Source: Chitinophaga pinensis | GTDB lineage: Bacteria > Bacteroidota > Bacteroidia > Chitinophagales > Chitinophagaceae | Direction of reading: 5' to 3' | NCBI GenBank assembly: GCA_945872815.1 | Contig: CAMCAY010000007.1 | Span: 1 to 64,000 of the forward strand | Length of the DNA stretch: 64,000 nt | Shown here: positions 1 to 7,716 of the stretch, piece by piece | Position numbering within the stretch: position 1 is the stretch's first letter | How the letters are laid out: the number at the start of each line of letters is the position of its first letter | Position numbers and translations under genes: made by a program | Notes under the pieces: model-generated | Told to the model about the DNA's origin: nothing | What the model saw: only the letters and a program-made list of their open reading frames with translations | Databases searched by the model: none

Positions 1-36
1 CATTTTAAAAAGTTTTCAGTGGTTGGTTCAAAATAA

Positions 37-2754
37 TTACTCTGCTTCTTGTCCCAACATGAATGTAAATTTAGCGGAGCCTTTTATTCCATTTGATTGA
101 CTGTATCTGTCAATTCCTATACCATAATCAAATCCAAGTAATCCAAACATTGGTAGAAAAAATCTCATTCCAACCCCAACAGATCTTCTGAGTTTGAAGG
201 GATTGTAATCTTTAAATGAATACCAACCATTTGCTGCTTCATAGAATGTCAGTCCATAAATAGTACTGTTGGCGCTGGTACTGAACGGATAACGAAGCTC
301 CAAAATGTATTTATTAAAAATAGTAAAATATTGGGAAGGAGTAATTCCATCCGGATTTATTTTGGGATTTGAGCTGCTATACACAGGATATCCTCTGTGA
401 GCAATGATATCATACCCAAGCAATGCCTGTGTATTGCTCAATCCGGCATCTCCCACCTGAAAACGTTCGAAAGGAGAAATTTCAAGATTGGAATTGTATC
501 TTCCTATGAAACCATATTTTGCAGCTGCCCTTAAAATAAACTGTTTGTTTTTGTCTACCCCTCTTGCTCTTCCAATTGGTGTATACCAATCTCCGGTAAA
601 TCGCCATTTGTGAAATTCGGGAAGTGAATATTTATTGAGGCTTGATGGTGAAATTCCTATCAATGAATAAGGCAATGTAAATTGACCGCTCATAGCAAAA
701 TTAGATCCTCCTGTAGGAAATATAGGATTAGGACCTGCCGAATTTCTTAACAGGGTTATTTTTAAACTGAAATTACTAGATGTGCCGTTATTGATACCGC
801 TGAAAATCTGAGAATAGTTTTTTAGTTTGTACTGCTGAAAATTCAATGAATAAATCAAATTAAAATAATCATCCGGCCATTTCAATTGTTTACCCAATGA
901 AATGCCCACACCCACTGTTTTTACATAAGATGTATCGCCGCAGCTTCTGCAATAAGTACCATAAGAACTATAGGTATTGGCATATTTTGTATTAAAATAA
1001 CTTACAGAAAATGAATTTCTTTTTTTACCTCCCAACCATGGTTCAGTAAATGAAAAGCTATACGTCCTATATGCTCCACCGTTAGACTGTGCGCGCATAC
1101 TTAATCTTTGACCATCGCCTGAAGGCAAGGGATCCCAAGTGGATTTGCTGGTAATATTATTGATAGAAAAATTATTGAAAGTAACGCCCAAGGTTCCGGT
1201 AAGACCGATACCACCTCCAAATCCGGCAGAAAGTTCTAGCTGATCATTGGACTTTTCTTCCACTTCCCAATTGATATCAACCGTTCCATTGTCGGGATTG
1301 GGTACAATATTCGGACTTATTTTTTCAGGATTAAAAAATCCAAGTTGAGACAATTCGCGCTGTGTTCTGATGATATCTGCCCTGCTGAACTTTTCTCCGG
1401 GAATGGTTCTCATTTCACGCAAAATAACATGATCTTTTGTCTTGTTGTTCCCTGAAACAGTTATTTTACCATAGGTTGCCTGTAACCCTTCGGTCATGCG
1501 AATTTCAAAATCAATTGTATCATTATAAACAGATGTTTCTACGGGGTCAACTCTAAAATACAAGTATCCGTCATCTTGATAAAGACTGCCGATATCGCCT
1601 CCTTCAGCAGACAACTGCTTACCGAGTCTTTTATTCAGAAGCTCAAGATTGTAAACATCCCCTTTGTTGATATTCAATAAAAAATTCAATACTGAATCTG
1701 AATATTTTGTGTTGCCCTTCCAGGTAATGTTGCCAAAATAATACTGACGACCCTCATTAAGTTTAATATCAATATTCAGGTTTCCTTTTTCATTGACTCT
1801 TTGTGTATCTGCCACCAAAACGGCATCTCTTAACCCTTTTGTATTGTAGTAATCCAGGATTTTATCTTTGTCCTCTGTGTATTTTTTTTCGTTGAATTTA
1901 GATGAACTGAATAGTTTCAATCTTAGATACTGATCAAGGTAATCTCTCGTTTTTGTGAAAGAAAGAAATCCACTTTCATTTATATAATTACCGAAAGATT
2001 TGCTTTTTTCTACTTCTCCGTAAGGGCTGATATTTTTTTCAGGATAAAGCGTGAGTCTTGCCATTTCCTTGGTTCCCTTCATTTGCTTTTTCAACTTGGA
2101 GTCTTCAATCTGATTATTGCCAGCGAAATTTATAGAATTGACTTTTACCTTATTTCCTTTGTTGATTTTAAATACAAGATTAACTCCATTTGCAGCACCT
2201 GAAATTACATCTTCGCTTACATCAACGTTTACATTTCTGAAACCTTTATCAAAATAATATTTTCTGATTGCTTCCACAGCACTCAATCTCATATTTTCGG
2301 TAAGCACTCTGTCTTTGTATAAACCGATTTTCTGTTCCAGGTCATCCTTTTCCCCTTTTCTGATACCTATTAATTCATAGTTCAACAATCTTGATCTTTC
2401 AACAATTTGAATTTCAATATAAATATCAGATTCTACTATGTTGGTGATATTGATTTGCACATTTGAAACCAGATTCTGTTTCCATAATTTTGAGATTACT
2501 TTGCTAAACATATCCGATCCTGGCAGTTGAATTTTATCGCCAATTGCCATACCCGAAATAGAAATGATTAGATTAGCATCATAAGATTTGGTTCCAACAA
2601 CCCTTATATCAGCAATTCTGTATGTCTTTGGATATTTTGAATTCATGATACTCTGCAAGGCTGGATTAACAGAAACTGGCATAGTATCTTGTGCAAATGA
2701 ATGAATAGTCGAGAAAAAGAACATTATTAATAAAGACTTAAAAATCCTATGCAT
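37..2754 (-). CDS. bamA: Outer membrane protein assembly factor BamA
   Basis: Central Omp85 component of the outer-membrane beta-barrel insertion machine. The 905-residue product has a signal peptide (about 1-21, ending SFAQ), a long run of POTRA-like repeats (about 40-520; the last contains GLQATYGKITVSGNN and the ILREMRTIPGE stretch), and a C-terminal 16-strand-barrel region (about 530-905) rich in alternating aromatic residues. The conserved loop-6 [VI]RG[FY] motif is present as AHRGYPVY near residue 780. The length suits Bacteroidota BamA, longer than the roughly 810 residues of E. coli. A Cys pair (YCRSCGD) lies inside a barrel loop, which is uncommon. It is last in the window of a minus-strand run yicC-gldH-DUF6089-uppS-bamA and follows uppS by about 100 bases, a neighbourhood common in this phylum. 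Confidence 0.95.
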   Translation of the reverse strand: MHRIFKSLLIMFFFSTIHSFAQDTMPVSVNPALQSIMNSKYPKTYRIADIRVVGTKSYDANLIISISGMAIGDKIQLPGSDMFSKVISKLWKQNLVSNVQINITNIVESDIYIEIQIVERSRLLNYELIGIRKGEKDDLEQKIGLYKDRVLTENMRLSAVEAIRKYYFDKGFRNVNVDVSEDVISGAANGVNLVFKINKGNKVKVNSINFAGNNQIEDSKLKKQMKGTKEMARLTLYPEKNISPYGEVEKSKSFGNYINESGFLSFTKTRDYLDQYLRLKLFSSSKFNEKKYTEDKDKILDYYNTKGLRDAVLVADTQRVNEKGNLNIDIKLNEGRQYYFGNITWKGNTKYSDSVLNFLLNINKGDVYNLELLNKRLGKQLSAEGGDIGSLYQDDGYLYFRVDPVETSVYNDTIDFEIRMTEGLQATYGKITVSGNNKTKDHVILREMRTIPGEKFSRADIIRTQRELSQLGFFNPEKISPNIVPNPDNGTVDINWEVEEKSNDQLELSAGFGGGIGLTGTLGVTFNNFSINNITSKSTWDPLPSGDGQRLSMRAQSNGGAYRTYSFSFTEPWLGGKKRNSFSVSYFNTKYANTYSSYGTYCRSCGDTSYVKTVGVGISLGKQLKWPDDYFNLIYSLNFQQYKLKNYSQIFSGINNGTSSNFSLKITLLRNSAGPNPIFPTGGSNFAMSGQFTLPYSLIGISPSSLNKYSLPEFHKWRFTGDWYTPIGRARGVDKNKQFILRAAAKYGFIGRYNSNLEISPFERFQVGDAGLSNTQALLGYDIIAHRGYPVYSSSNPKINPDGITPSQYFTIFNKYILELRYPFSTSANSTIYGLTFYEAANGWYSFKDYNPFKLRRSVGVGMRFFLPMFGLLGFDYGIGIDRYSQSNGIKGSAKFTFMLGQEAE

Positions 2755-2860
2755 CTATTCTTGTTTAAAGTGGGGCAAAATAAGCCCAATTAATTAAAAC
2801 TATTTGTTAAATGAGCAGTTCAGCCATTTAACTACTCTGTTTGTCTGATTGATAATAATA

Positions 2861-3616
2861 TTATTTTTCCTGTTCTTGTTTTATCTGCTTTCCGGTTTTA
2901 CCAAATCTTCTTTCCCGCTTCTGATAATCTGCAATAGCCTCATATAAATTTTCTTTTCTGAAATCTGGCCACAATACATTTGTAAAATACAATTCAGCGT
3001 AAGCCAGTTGATACAATAAAAAATTGCTGATTCTAAACTCTCCGCTTGTTCTTATCATTAACTCCGGATCTGGAAAAGCATTTGTATTCAAGTATCGATG
3101 AAATAAATCTTCGTTTATACTCTCGGGTAATATCTTTCCTGCTTTTACATCCATTGCCAGACGTTTTGCACTATTTGCAATTTCCCATCTGCTTCCATAA
3201 CTAAGCGCAATAATTAAGTTTAAGCCCGTATTGCTAGAAGTTTCATTGATAGATTCCTGTAGCTGTCTATTTGCATTTACCGGAAGCATATCCAAATCGC
3301 CTATAAAATGAAGCCTGATATTGTTTTTGTTCAATACGGGGATTTCTTTTTTTATTGTGTCGATAAACAATTCCATCAATCCATCCACTTCGTATTGAGG
3401 TCTGTCCCAATTTTCTTTGCTAAATGTGTAGAGTGTTAGGTATTTTATTCCGATTTCTGCTGCACCTTCCACTACATTTCTAACGCTTTCTACTCCATTT
3501 ATATGACCCATTAAACGATCTTGACCTCTCTCTTCAGCCCAACGTCCATTGCCATCCATAATAATGGCAACATGCTGAGGCAAAATATTGCAATCTATCG
3601 CATCTTTAAAGCTCAT
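2861..3616 (-). CDS. uppS: Isoprenyl transferase (undecaprenyl diphosphate synthase)
   Basis: Cis-prenyltransferase that extends farnesyl diphosphate with isopentenyl diphosphate to undecaprenyl diphosphate, the lipid carrier for peptidoglycan and surface glycans; cytosolic, membrane-associated. The 251-residue protein is of normal family length. It shows the N-terminal IIMDGNGRWAEERG motif (catalytic Asp and diphosphate-binding Gly-Asn-Gly-Arg) near residues 18-31, the LTLYTFSKENW segment, and the C-terminal RTSGEFRISNFLLYQ motif followed by the AYAELYF stretch. A TACTTTTG element about 31 bases upstream of the ATG suggests its own promoter within the envelope block. The assignment is secure. 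Confidence 0.95.
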   Translation of the reverse strand: MSFKDAIDCNILPQHVAIIMDGNGRWAEERGQDRLMGHINGVESVRNVVEGAAEIGIKYLTLYTFSKENWDRPQYEVDGLMELFIDTIKKEIPVLNKNNIRLHFIGDLDMLPVNANRQLQESINETSSNTGLNLIIALSYGSRWEIANSAKRLAMDVKAGKILPESINEDLFHRYLNTNAFPDPELMIRTSGEFRISNFLLYQLAYAELYFTNVLWPDFRKENLYEAIADYQKRERRFGKTGKQIKQEQEK

Positions 3617-3646
3617 TCAGTTGTGATTGAGTTGGTTTTTAAGCGG

Positions 3647-3654
3647 CAAAAGTA
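3647..3654 (-). promoter_or_regulatory. Putative -7 element (TACTTTTG) of uppS
   Basis: Minus-strand TACTTTTG matches the Bacteroidota -7 consensus TAnnTTTG. It lies 30 bases before the uppS start codon, giving a predicted leader of roughly 25 bases. No clear -33 TTTG was identified, so this is a motif match only. Confidence 0.4.
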
Positions 3655-3732
3655 ACGAAAAATGCCCAAATCCCTCCAAATGAATGAGGAAGAGGCGATT
3701 TAGTAAATGAGGTCAATAAAATATAGCAAAAA

Positions 3733-4596
3733 TTAATTAGTAGGGCAACGATAAGAATCGATATTAATGGAAATTCCAATTTCTCCTATTACATATTGGT
3801 CTTTTTGTTTGCTCCATCCTCTTTGTCTGCCCGGAACGCTGCTTAATGGATTAAGTGGGTCGATTTCATAAGATCTGTCTTGAAGCAAATCTGCAATAGA
3901 AAATTGATTAGAGCTTGAGGGAAAATAATTAATAGATCCGCCATTTCTGCCATTTGGTGCATAGGTGGTGCTTACGTCATCCAAATAATCGGTAGTTGTA
4001 AATCTTTGAGTAATTTCAAATGCCAGACTGATTTTGTTGTTGATACTGTATTTTAACCCTACACCGAAAGGAATACAAACAGCCATAGTGCTGTAAGATG
4101 TTCTTCCCAAATAGCCCCCCGCCTGACCTTCGGTTCCCAAAGGTCTTAAAAAATACTTTGTGCCATTGTAATACGTGTAAGGATCATAATTAAACAGACC
4201 AACGCCCAATGTAACATAGGGTGTAAAACCATACACTTCATCTCCGGGAATGTACTTCAGAAAATTAAAATCTCCTTGCAGCGCCAACTCAAAAATATTA
4301 GAATTGAAACTTAAATTGCGCATGTGCTGGTATTCATTTTTACTAAAAACATCACTGTAGCCCAATTGAGCAAATCTGGCTCCCACGCGCATTCCAACAT
4401 AATTGCCATATAACTTACGGTAAAAAACACCCAGTGAAGGTTTTGGCCTGTTCAATGCCGCTCTTGTATTCAAATCTCCAAAATAATGTGCAGCTCCTAT
4501 ACTTACCCCAAATTCTCCCTGATGATATTCTCCCTGAGCATTTACCTTTCCAACAAAAAGAGCACATGCGATAAATAAAATGATTAAACGATTCAC
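3733..4596 (-). CDS. DUF6089-type outer membrane beta-barrel protein
   Basis: Predicted exported outer-membrane protein of 287 residues. A signal peptide (MNRLIILFIACALFVGKVNA, 1-20) is followed by EYHQGEFGVSIGAAHYFGDLN, the opening typical of the DUF6089 family next to uppS/bamA in Bacteroidota. The rest alternates hydrophobic and polar residues as a small beta-barrel does (for example GVFYRKLYGNYVGMRVGARF and IPFGVGLKYSINNKISLAF). Function is unknown; the location between gldH and uppS-bamA suggests an envelope role. It is separated from gldH by about 120 bases, with a TATCTTTA element upstream as a weak promoter candidate. Confidence 0.8.
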   Translation of the reverse strand: MNRLIILFIACALFVGKVNAQGEYHQGEFGVSIGAAHYFGDLNTRAALNRPKPSLGVFYRKLYGNYVGMRVGARFAQLGYSDVFSKNEYQHMRNLSFNSNIFELALQGDFNFLKYIPGDEVYGFTPYVTLGVGLFNYDPYTYYNGTKYFLRPLGTEGQAGGYLGRTSYSTMAVCIPFGVGLKYSINNKISLAFEITQRFTTTDYLDDVSTTYAPNGRNGGSINYFPSSSNQFSIADLLQDRSYEIDPLNPLSSVPGRQRGWSKQKDQYVIGEIGISINIDSYRCPTN

Positions 4597-4717
4597 TTTT
4601 AAATATTTTTAAAACTAAATTAATATGTGTGGTAAAGATAAGCCAAGGCTTTTTAATTTAACGTATTAAAAAATGAAAATATAATGATTCGCAGTCCTTA
4701 TTTAACTGGGAACAGCA

Positions 4718-5212
4718 TTATTCAACGAACGCACTTTTTTGAACAGAAAGCCCGACACTCATTACGTGCAACAAAGGATCATCGCGCATAATATTACTGA
4801 TAGAGAAATAGTATTGGCCTGCTTGCTGAAAAGAAAATGGGGTTTTATTTAACTTTTTTTTGACATACCAAATATCATCCATTCCGGTTCCTTCCCATCC
4901 GTTTCTGTCATTGCCAAGTGTGAGATTTACTTGTTTGTATTCCATTTTTTCACCGGGATACTGCAATCCGATATTCAGCCAGATATTATTGTACTTGTAT
5001 GCATCGGTATGCCTTAGCAGGACGTACATGTCATATTTTGAAACAGTATCTTTTACTGTAAAGCTGCCCTTCACATCAACATCACTCTTCCAGGCGTGTC
5101 CGGGGATGGTTTTGTTTATTTCAAAGATCTCTATAGCGTTACAGCAAAATAAAAATGTGCAACAAAAGAGCAATAAAAAATATTTAAGTGTCAATTTTTT
5201 GATAATAACCAT
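4718..5212 (-). CDS. gldH: Gliding motility lipoprotein GldH
   Basis: 164-residue predicted lipoprotein of the GldH family, required for gliding in flavobacteria and widely kept in non-gliding Bacteroidota. An N-terminal hydrophobic segment ends in LFCCTFLFCC, giving candidate lipidated cysteines near residues 18-24. The body contains features typical of GldH: the FEINKTIPGHAW opening, an NIWLNIGLQYPGEK strand, a DDIWYVKKK stretch and the closing FQQAGQYYFSISNIMRDDPL. It is encoded just after yicC (36 bases apart) and probably co-transcribed. Its presence agrees with the T9SS sorting domains elsewhere in the window, because gliding and T9SS machineries are linked. Confidence 0.85.
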   Translation of the reverse strand: MVIIKKLTLKYFLLLFCCTFLFCCNAIEIFEINKTIPGHAWKSDVDVKGSFTVKDTVSKYDMYVLLRHTDAYKYNNIWLNIGLQYPGEKMEYKQVNLTLGNDRNGWEGTGMDDIWYVKKKLNKTPFSFQQAGQYYFSISNIMRDDPLLHVMSVGLSVQKSAFVE

Positions 5213-5247
5213 TTTAAATTCAGTTACAACTATGCTGATTAATGTAT

Positions 5248-6123
5248 TTATAAAACGTTTAGTACCTGTTCTTTGGCCTTTTCCAGTTCATCTTTCATTT
5301 TCACAACACATTTTTGAATATCTACATCATAGGCTTTACTTCCCGTGGTATTCACTTCGCGATTGATTTCCTGCAATAGGAACGACAGTTTTTTTCCTTT
5401 ACTGATTTCCGCATCTTTAATCATTTCAATAAAGTAATCACAGTGCTGTCTCAATCTGATTTGTTCTTCATGAATGTCGATTTTTTCCATGTAATAAATC
5501 AGTTCCTGCTCCATTCTGTTGTTATCGATATTTTCCTTTCCCACATGCTCAAGCAGCAATTTATTAATTTCATCTTTTATTCTGATTTTTCTATTTGGCT
5601 CATATTTCAAAATCTCTTTTTCCTGTTGGTGAATATTTTCAATTCTGCTGATTAAATCTCTTTCAAGGGAGGCACCTTCTTCTGTCCTATGGTTATTCAG
5701 TTCCTGTAAAGCGCTCATCAATACATTTTTAAACAAAAGAAATTCTTCCTCCTTTAAAGTCTCGGTATTCTGACTGATTACTTCGGGTAATCGCAACAGG
5801 GAACTCAGAATTGCATTGTCCTGAATATTCAATTCATTGGAAAGCGCTGTGATTTGCTGATAATAGGCTTTTATTAATTCCGTATTAATCACCACAGGCT
5901 TGGTGGCACCATTTTGCTTGATGGTAATGTAGCAATCTACTGTTCCTCTAATAAGTTGTTCTTGAATAATATTGCGAATGTCAAATTCAAACGGCTTCAA
6001 TAAAGAAGGCATTTTCAATTGTAGGTCAAATTGCTTTCCATTTAGTGCTTTTACTTCTACAAAAAAAACTTTGTCTCCCACCATTTGTTCTGCTCTTCCA
6101 AAACCGGTCATTGATCTTAACAT
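5248..6123 (-). CDS. yicC: YicC family endoribonuclease
   Basis: 291-residue YicC protein of normal length. The invariant start MLRSMTGFGRAE opens the N-terminal YicC domain (about 1-155), and the C-terminal DUF1732 domain (about 205-291) carries the HCDYFIEMI stretch and LQEINREVNTTGSK motif. E. coli YicC is described as an endoribonuclease acting in RNA turnover; catalytic details cannot be read here. It is the first gene of the minus-strand block. A terminator-like hairpin sits about 107 bases upstream of its start and could attenuate transcripts entering from farther upstream. Confidence 0.93.
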   Translation of the reverse strand: MLRSMTGFGRAEQMVGDKVFFVEVKALNGKQFDLQLKMPSLLKPFEFDIRNIIQEQLIRGTVDCYITIKQNGATKPVVINTELIKAYYQQITALSNELNIQDNAILSSLLRLPEVISQNTETLKEEEFLLFKNVLMSALQELNNHRTEEGASLERDLISRIENIHQQEKEILKYEPNRKIRIKDEINKLLLEHVGKENIDNNRMEQELIYYMEKIDIHEEQIRLRQHCDYFIEMIKDAEISKGKKLSFLLQEINREVNTTGSKAYDVDIQKCVVKMKDELEKAKEQVLNVL

Positions 6124-6229
6124 GTTCGTTGTATTTTATGCAATGTAATTGTTTAAATGTAATAATGGAAAATCAAAAGTATGATTGTTGTTATAGATGA
6201 TAAAAAATAATGCACTTTGATTTTCAAAC

Positions 6230-6260
6230 AAAAAGCCCAACAAATTTTGTCGGGCTTTTT
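6230..6260. terminator. Orphan terminator-like hairpin upstream of yicC
   Basis: AAAAAGCCC and GGGCTTTTT arms close around an inner ACA/TGT pairing, flanked on both sides by A/T runs, so it could work in either direction. Neither neighbouring protein gene ends here. The plus-strand gene lpxD starts downstream and the minus-strand gene yicC starts upstream on the other side. It must therefore end a non-coding transcript, act as a leader attenuator for yicC, or be a relic. Confidence 0.6.
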
Positions 6261-6303
6261 AATATATGGATGGGTTAGTAAGTACGGGAATTAAATTCCC
6301 TAC
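6230..6303 (-). ncRNA. Candidate small RNA or attenuated leader
   Basis: On the minus strand a TTTG box, a 17-base spacer and TAATATTG resemble the Bacteroidota -33/-7 promoter arrangement (about 6306-6335). They are followed by a GGGAATTTAATTCCC hairpin and then by the terminator-like stem, giving a possible transcript of about 70-75 nt. No known RNA family was recognised. It may equally be the 5' leader of the yicC operon. Confidence 0.25.
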
Positions 6304-6676
6304 ACAATATTAAAAATAATTTTTGCTAACAAAAAAAATTTTTTTAATTATTTTATCAACATTTTAAAATTGCCTGTGGAAAATGAGGTGCATTCAAAAC
6401 AAATAAATCGGTGTTGATTGAATGCAATTTCATTTTTTGTTTTTGTTTCATTAGAAAATATATCTTCTGTAATTATTGATAATACTGGTATTTCAGAGAT
6501 TTTAATGTTGATGAATCTTCTAATAAAAACAAATTAATCACAATCATGAACGTTACTTTTTGTTTGAATTTTTCGAAAAAAATTGAGCCGAAATATTTTT
6601 AAATAATTTTTTGAGCAACCTGTAAAATACTGTCATTATCCTCTTAAACGATGTTAACTTCGTGCAAAACAATAAC

Positions 6677-7621
6677 ATGCAATTTTCTTCCCCCATCGAG
6701 ATTCAAACAATAGCGAAATTAATTGGAGCGAAAATAATCGGCAATGATTCTGCACATGCAACAGGAATAAATGAGATACATAAAGTATCTTTTGGAGATC
6801 TTGTTTTTGTAGACCATCCGAAATATTACGACAAATGTATTAACAGTGCTGCTTCATTTATTATCATCAATAAAGAAATGAGTTGTCCTAATGGAAAGGC
6901 CCTGCTTGTTGTGGACAATCCATTTGAATCTTATTGTACTATCGTAAATACATACCGTCCGTTTGAACCAAGCAATAGTATGTTGAGCGATTCAGCGGTT
7001 GTGGATAAAAGTGCTGTTATTTTTCCGAATGTATTCATCGGAAATCATGTTTCCATTGGAAAAAATTGCATCATTTATCCGAATGTTACCATCATGGATC
7101 ATTGTATTATTGGAGATCACGTTGTAATTCAATCGGGCACTGTTATAGGTAGCAATGCTTTTTACTACAACACAAAAAAAGACCGAGAAGTTTGGTATAA
7201 AAAAATGCCTGATTGCGGTAGAGTGATCTTAGAAGATTTTGTTGAAATTGGTGCTAATTGTACCATTGACAGAGGGGTAAGCCATGATACCATTATCGGA
7301 AGAGGTTCAAAGCTTGATAACATGGTTCATATCGGACACGATACAATTTTAGGAAAGAACTGTTTATTGGCTGCACAAGTTGCTATTGCCGGAGCAACTA
7401 CACTTGAAGATGGCGTTACGCTCTGGGGTCAAGTGGGCGTAAATAAAACACTTACCATTGGTGAAAATGCAGTTGTATTTGGCCAAAGCGGCGTTACGAA
7501 TGATATTGAGGGAGGAAAGGTTTATTGGGGAACGCCTGTGCAGGAAGCAAAAACCAAGCAAAGGGAATTGGTTTGGGTGAAAAGAATTCCGGAATTGTGG
7601 GAGAAAGTGATGGGGAGATAA
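6677..7621 (+). CDS. lpxD: UDP-3-O-acylglucosamine N-acyltransferase (LpxD-type)
   Basis: Left-handed beta-helix acyltransferase predicted to transfer a 3-hydroxyacyl chain from acyl-ACP to the 2-amine of UDP-3-O-acylglucosamine in lipid A synthesis. An N-terminal uridine-binding-like domain (about 1-100) is followed by many hexapeptide repeats ([45 protein letters not shown]). The histidine in MVHIGHD occupies the position of the catalytic His of LpxD. The ATG at 6677 (314 residues) is preferred over the in-frame GTG at 6662. The protein is slightly shorter than typical LpxD (about 340), and Bacteroidota often carry more than one paralog, so this could be a secondary copy. A TTAACTTCG promoter-like box lies about 20 bases upstream. 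Confidence 0.85.
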   Translation: MQFSSPIEIQTIAKLIGAKIIGNDSAHATGINEIHKVSFGDLVFVDHPKYYDKCINSAASFIIINKEMSCPNGKALLVVDNPFESYCTIVNTYRPFEPSNSMLSDSAVVDKSAVIFPNVFIGNHVSIGKNCIIYPNVTIMDHCIIGDHVVIQSGTVIGSNAFYYNTKKDREVWYKKMPDCGRVILEDFVEIGANCTIDRGVSHDTIIGRGSKLDNMVHIGHDTILGKNCLLAAQVAIAGATTLEDGVTLWGQVGVNKTLTIGENAVVFGQSGVTNDIEGGKVYWGTPVQEAKTKQRELVWVKRIPELWEKVMGR

Positions 7622-7638
7622 TTCAGTTGGCTGTGCTA

Positions 7639-7664
7639 TTCCGTTGGAGTTAATACCAACGAAA
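7639..7664. repeat. REP-like palindrome, copy 1
   Basis: The core CGTTGGAGTTAATACCAACG is a near-perfect palindrome, preceded by TTC and followed by AAA. It belongs to the same family as the elements flanking the RAYT gene at 21.8-22.5 kb and the copy at 23.8 kb. It sits in the gap between the convergent ends of lpxD and the giant gene, beside a terminator, a typical place for REP elements. Confidence 0.75.
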
Positions 7665-7666
7665 AA

Positions 7667-7695
7667 AAGAGGCTGTCCTTTTTGGACAGCCTCTT
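7667..7695. terminator. Rho-independent terminator between lpxD and the giant gene
   Basis: A 12-bp perfect stem (AAGAGGCTGTCC with GGACAGCCTCTT) closes a 5-base T loop. The A-run at 7662-7668 becomes a U tract for minus-strand transcription, so it mainly terminates the 13.7-kb gene; it may also stop lpxD transcripts. Confidence 0.85.
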
Positions 7696-7716
7696 CATCA
7701 TCGTCCTCAATCAACG

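Larger units (their letters stand above)
6124..6676. other. AT-rich divergent intergenic region without a protein gene
   Basis: About 550 bases between divergently transcribed yicC and lpxD. It holds an orphan terminator-like hairpin (6230-6260), a GGGAATTAAATTCCC palindrome (6287-6301), poly-A/poly-T tracts around 6310-6350, and an imperfect stem formed by TGCATTCA (6390-6397) and TGAATGCA (6419-6426). A TTAACTTCG element just before lpxD is its likely promoter. No open frame with convincing coding character was found. Confidence 0.6.

Noticed and set aside
6352-6384. Two DnaA-box-like sequences (TTATCAACA and TGTGGAAAA) beside an AT-rich stretch, as a possible replication origin
   Set aside because: Each has a mismatch to TTATCCACA, there are only two, and no origin-linked gene is nearby; expected by chance in AT-rich DNA.
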